Below, in pieces: positions 60,871-64,000 of a stretch of 64,000 bases of DNA. A program made the position numbers and the translations under genes. A model generated the notes under the pieces. That model did not search any database. It worked only from the letters and a program-made list of their open reading frames with translations, and was not told the origin of the DNA. Positions within the stretch are counted from its first letter, which is position 1; the number at the start of each line of letters is the position of its first letter. The DNA is from CAYJAD01 sp964368075 (GTDB taxonomy: Bacteria; Desulfobacterota; Desulfovibrionia; Desulfovibrionales; Desulfovibrionaceae): positions 13,081 to 77,080 of the forward strand of contig CAYJAD010000006.1 of assembly GCA_964368075.1 (NCBI GenBank), written 5' to 3'.

Positions 60871-62388
60871 ATGTTTGCTCAAGAGTTACTCATAGATGTG
60901 CAAGATGCACATGTAACCTTGCGGCATGAAAAATTGTGCCATCAGGTATTGCATCATATAGACTTTCAGCTCTTTGCCGGAGAACATTGTGCCATAGTGG
61001 GAACCAATGGCAGCGGAAAATCGACCTTCTTGCGCCTGTTACGCGGGGAAGTATGGGCTGATGCTGTGAAGGATTCTTGTGCGCCACAGCCCATACAATG
61101 GTATGTGCAGGGTGTGGCGGAAAAATCTCCCATTATGGGGCGCCGTATGACAGCGCTTGTATCTGCGGCAAAGCAAGAAGCCTATGTGCGTCATGAGTGG
61201 CGCTTAACTGGCGAAGACATATTATTGACAGCTTTTTCTGATGGGCAATTGTTACACTTTATTCCTGATGCTGTACAAAAAAATGCTGTGCTAGACATGG
61301 CTAAACATATAAAAGCTGTGCATCTTTTACAGCAAGAAGCATGTGCTTTGTCTCAAGGGCAATTGCGCTTACTGCTTTTGGGTAGGGCTCTGTTGCAAAA
61401 GCCTAGGGTGCTTTTGTTGGATGAATGTATGGACGGATTAGATGTCGTCACGCGTCGGCATTTTATTACTTTATTGCAAGAATGTGGTTGTACGGTTGTT
61501 TTTACCGACCATCGCCCCCACGGTATCCCTTCTTGGGTGCAGCATAGATACACTTTACAGCAAGGACGCTTGTCCATTGAAGAGCCACTTGTACCCACAA
61601 GGCAAGGAGTCACTACTGCTAAAGATACTACAAATACTTGCCTTAACAACTCTGTTGTACAAAGTAAGAGCAATGAGACCGGCCCCGTTTTTATTCATAT
61701 AGCTCAAGGGACAGTGTATTTGGAGCGCAAGGCTTTATTACATGATATTTCATGGACATGGCGACAAGGCGAACACTGGATGTTGCACGGTGAAAATGGC
61801 AGTGGAAAATCTACCTTTTTGCGTTTATTGGCAGGGCAAGAATATGTGGCTTGGGGGGGAACCTTACAACGTTTTTGTCAAAATCAAGGCACCAATGACT
61901 TTGTGCCCGTGCAAGATTTGGCAGGCATACAGGCGTATACAGCTCTCTTAAGCGATAGAGAGCAACAATGTTATGGCTATGATGTGACGGGGGTTGAACT
62001 AGTGTTATCCGGTCTTGAGTGGGTGCAAGGCGTATACAGAGAGTATAGCGAAGAAGAATATGCGCGTGCAGAGCAGCTTTTAGCAGATTTTCAACTGCTT
62101 GCTCTAACAGATAGACGCATACGTTCATTGTCCACAGGGCAATTACGCCGTTTGCTCTTGGCGCGCTTGTGCATGGCAAGGCCACAATTATTACTCTTAG
62201 ACGAACCCTTTTCAGGTCTTGATAAACAATCCTATAATGCCATGCGCCAAATGGTAGAAATGCAATGTGAGCGGAAAGATAATCCCGCACATATACTATT
62301 GGTGTCGCACTATGAAGAGGATCGATTGGCTTGTATTAATAGGGATGCCTTGCTTAAAGAGGGCGTTTTATCAGAAATTGCCCTTTAG
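60871..62388 (+). CDS. ModF/PhrA-like protein with two ABC ATPase domains
   Basis: The 505-residue protein has two complete ABC ATPase domains and no membrane segment. Domain 1 has VGTNGSGKSTFLRLLRGEVW (near residue 43), ALSQGQLRLLLLGRALLQ and VLLLDECMDGLD. Domain 2 has HGENGSGKSTFLRLLAGQ (about 308), LSTGQLRRLLLARLCMA and LLLLDEPFSGLD. The layout matches ModF/PhrA proteins, sometimes found near molybdate transport genes, but no mod genes are seen here. The function is not established. It starts directly after the phosphatase stop, so both may be one transcript. Confidence 0.85.
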   Translation: MFAQELLIDVQDAHVTLRHEKLCHQVLHHIDFQLFAGEHCAIVGTNGSGKSTFLRLLRGEVWADAVKDSCAPQPIQWYVQGVAEKSPIMGRRMTALVSAAKQEAYVRHEWRLTGEDILLTAFSDGQLLHFIPDAVQKNAVLDMAKHIKAVHLLQQEACALSQGQLRLLLLGRALLQKPRVLLLDECMDGLDVVTRRHFITLLQECGCTVVFTDHRPHGIPSWVQHRYTLQQGRLSIEEPLVPTRQGVTTAKDTTNTCLNNSVVQSKSNETGPVFIHIAQGTVYLERKALLHDISWTWRQGEHWMLHGENGSGKSTFLRLLAGQEYVAWGGTLQRFCQNQGTNDFVPVQDLAGIQAYTALLSDREQQCYGYDVTGVELVLSGLEWVQGVYREYSEEEYARAEQLLADFQLLALTDRRIRSLSTGQLRRLLLARLCMARPQLLLLDEPFSGLDKQSYNAMRQMVEMQCERKDNPAHILLVSHYEEDRLACINRDALLKEGVLSEIAL

Positions 62389-62531
62389 GCTTCATAAAAA
62401 GTGAATGCGTGTTTTTTTCTATAATGGCCTATATTTACAGATTGTTCTTTTTTTCCCATTACTTTAGCCCGTAAAATATAGAAATTTTTTTTTTTGCCCT
62501 CTAGACGAACTTTGAAGATGACTTATTTTTT

Positions 62532-62579
62532 TTCGCATGGAGAAAGTGTTGGCTAAAAAGGATAAAAAAGCCATGCGAA
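62532..62579 (+). promoter_or_regulatory. Inverted repeat in the dnaK leader
   Basis: TTCGCATGG (62532-62540) and CCATGCGAA (62571-62579) form a perfect 9-bp inverted repeat with a 30-nt spacer. A shorter GGCT/AGCC pair sits inside it. It is 65 nt before the dnaK start. No CIRCE-type operator was found. It could be a protein-binding site or an RNA structure that controls heat induction. Confidence 0.4.
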
Positions 62580-62643
62580 CCTCAATTATACATCATCCTG
62601 AAAAGGTATAGATATTTTTTTGAATCCTGAGGAGGAATTCTTT

Positions 62644-64000
62644 ATGTCTAAAATTATAGGTATTGACCTTGGAACTACTAACTCTTGTGTCTATGTCATG
62701 GAAGGCAAAGACCCAAAATGCATTACCAATCCTGAAGGTGGGCGCACAACCCCTTCTGTTGTGGCCTTTACAGATAAAGAACGTCTTGTAGGTGAAATTG
62801 CTAAACGTCAAGCTGTAACTAACCCTGAGCGTACCATTTTTGCTGTAAAGCGTCTTATGGGCCGTCGTTTCGACACCCCTGAAGTAAGCCGCTGGAAAGA
62901 GCATTCCCCTTACGCCATTGTAGGCGCCAGCAATGGTGATGCCGCTGTAGAAGTAGACGGTCGCACCTACAGTGCCCCAGAAGTTTCTGCCATGATTTTG
63001 GCTAAGTTGAAATCTGATGCCGAAACATATTTGGGGGAAACTGTTACTGAAGCCGTTATCACCGTGCCTGCATATTTTAATGATGCGCAGCGTCAAGCCA
63101 CCAAGGACGCCGGACGTATTGCCGGTTTGGAAGTAAAGCGCATTATCAACGAACCTACTGCCGCTTCACTTGCTTACGGTTTTGACCGCAAAGCCAACGA
63201 AAAAATAGCTGTTTTTGACCTTGGCGGTGGTACTTTTGATATATCTATCTTAGAAGTTGGCGATAATGTCGTAGAAGTACGCGCCACCAATGGTGATACT
63301 TTCCTTGGCGGTGAAGATTTTGACCAAGCTGTTATTGACTTCTTGGTACAAGAATTTAAGAAAGAAAATGGCATTGACTTAGCGCAAGACCGTATGGCTT
63401 TGCAACGCTTAAAGGAATCTGCTGAAAAGGCCAAGAAAGACCTTTCTACCTCCATGGAAACAGAAGTAAACTTGCCCTTTATTACCGCAGACCAAAACGG
63501 CCCTAAGCACTTGCTTGTAAAAATTAGCCGCAGTCAGCTGGAGCAATTGGTTGAAGCCCTTGTGGATCGCACCATTGAACCTTGCCGTAAAGCTTTGTCC
63601 GATGCAGGGCTTTCTGCCAATCAAATTGATGAAGTGGTGCTTGTAGGTGGTATGACCCGTATGCCATTGGTGCAAAAGAAAGTGGGTGAATTCTTCGGTA
63701 AAGAACCCAACCGCACCGTGAACCCCGATGAAGTTGTGTCCATGGGTGCAGCTATTCAAGGTGGTATTTTGGCAGGGGATGTAAAAGACGTGCTCTTGTT
63801 AGACGTAACACCTCTTTCCCTCGGTATTGAAACCATGGGTGGCGTGTTCACGAAACTTATTGAGCGTAATACCACCATTCCTACGCGCAAGAGCCAAACC
63901 TTTACTACGGCTGCAGATAACCAACCTTCTGTGTCTATTCACGTGTTGCAAGGTGAGCGCCCCATGGCCAGCGACAATATGACCAAGGCTCGCTTTGATT
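62644..64000 (+). CDS. dnaK: Molecular chaperone DnaK (Hsp70), 3' end outside window
   Basis: DnaK folds and protects proteins in an ATP cycle with DnaJ and GrpE. The first 452 codons are present without a stop. Signatures are IGIDLGTTNSCVYV at the N terminus, VPAYFNDAQRQATKDAGRIAGLEV, EPTAASLAYG, FDLGGGTFDISIL, VVLVGGMTRMPLVQ and LLDVTPLSLGIETMGG in the linker and beta domain. The ATG at 62644 follows GAGGAGG. No grpE or dnaJ gene is seen upstream, unlike the common grpE-dnaK-dnaJ order. The remaining substrate-binding part lies outside the window. Confidence 0.96.
   Translation, partial: MSKIIGIDLGTTNSCVYVMEGKDPKCITNPEGGRTTPSVVAFTDKERLVGEIAKRQAVTNPERTIFAVKRLMGRRFDTPEVSRWKEHSPYAIVGASNGDAAVEVDGRTYSAPEVSAMILAKLKSDAETYLGETVTEAVITVPAYFNDAQRQATKDAGRIAGLEVKRIINEPTAASLAYGFDRKANEKIAVFDLGGGTFDISILEVGDNVVEVRATNGDTFLGGEDFDQAVIDFLVQEFKKENGIDLAQDRMALQRLKESAEKAKKDLSTSMETEVNLPFITADQNGPKHLLVKISRSQLEQLVEALVDRTIEPCRKALSDAGLSANQIDEVVLVGGMTRMPLVQKKVGEFFGKEPNRTVNPDEVVSMGAAIQGGILAGDVKDVLLLDVTPLSLGIETMGGVFTKLIERNTTIPTRKSQTFTTAADNQPSVSIHVLQGERPMASDNMTKARFD

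Noticed and set aside
1..64000. CRISPR arrays, tRNA and rRNA genes, insertion sequences, prophage
   Set aside because: I scanned gaps by eye for the usual repeats and conserved RNA segments and found none; short or divergent RNAs could be missed.

Overview
The window looks like chromosomal DNA of a low-G+C (roughly 40 % by eye), motile, Gram-negative bacterium of the Desulfobacterota, most likely the Desulfovibrionaceae (relatives of Lawsonia, Bilophila and Taurinivorans). This rests on recognised protein families and gene order (dnaA-dnaN-gyrB-gyrA-TPR-purF-hisS-aspS; def-fmt-DUF116-rsmB; lysS-lolC/E-lolD-bamA), not on a database search. No rRNA, tRNA, CRISPR array, insertion sequence or prophage was recognised. 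Gene density is high, with many overlapping or abutting genes and intrinsic terminators between units.

Layout. 1-3509 (minus): flagellar genes, comprising the start of an unusually repeat-rich fliD, flgM and an unrecognised small gene; sigma-28-like promoters precede fliD and flgM. 3609-6345 (minus): a lone amino-acid ABC permease and an arsR-thioredoxin-ccdA redox operon. 6730-12110 (plus): a YchJ-like SEC-C protein, a Cys-rich two-motif protein, pgi, and a histidine kinase/sigma-54 activator pair. 12214-13743 (minus): an M23 peptidase. 14012-31053 (plus): the replication-origin-proximal block, with a divergent dnaA, dnaN, gyrB, gyrA, a TPR protein, purF, hisS, aspS, def, fmt, DUF116 and rsmB. 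31082-33308: parB and parA (minus), split by an opposite-strand zinc-ribbon-like gene. Four parS-like 16-mers lie between 29222 and 33350, so this is the chromosome-partition centre.

33520-39409 (plus): an envelope and biosynthesis run with a DsbA-like oxidoreductase, Trm112-like protein, YfcE-like phosphoesterase, DUF362, thiE, hisI, hisG, a YkgJ-type protein and heptose-phosphate adenylyltransferase. 39548-54254 (minus): a LapG-like protease, an AbgA-like peptidase with a DMT transporter, an iron-containing alcohol dehydrogenase behind a promoter with an operator-like palindrome, a cluster of RNA-like hairpins flanked by duplicated terminators, the lysS-lolC/E-lolD-bamA envelope operon, a TauE-like exporter, and an operon of an orphan flagellar-rod-like protein, a DMT transporter and a DUF457 protein. 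54498-57249 (plus): ACT-domain protein, UPF0210, LarE. 57280-57454: two long hairpins that look like inverted copies of one element. 57482-59827 (minus): a chemoreceptor combining CZB, HAMP, PAS, signalling and PilZ domains. 60052-64000 (plus): a PHP histidinol phosphatase, a ModF-like double ATPase and the 5' part of dnaK.

Most genes are core housekeeping. The points most worth a second look are the repeat-expanded FliD, the divergent DnaA with no recognisable DnaA boxes beside it, the parS cluster with its interrupted parAB locus, the structured element at 44524-44757, the CZB-PilZ chemoreceptor and the inverted hairpin pair near 57.3 kb.
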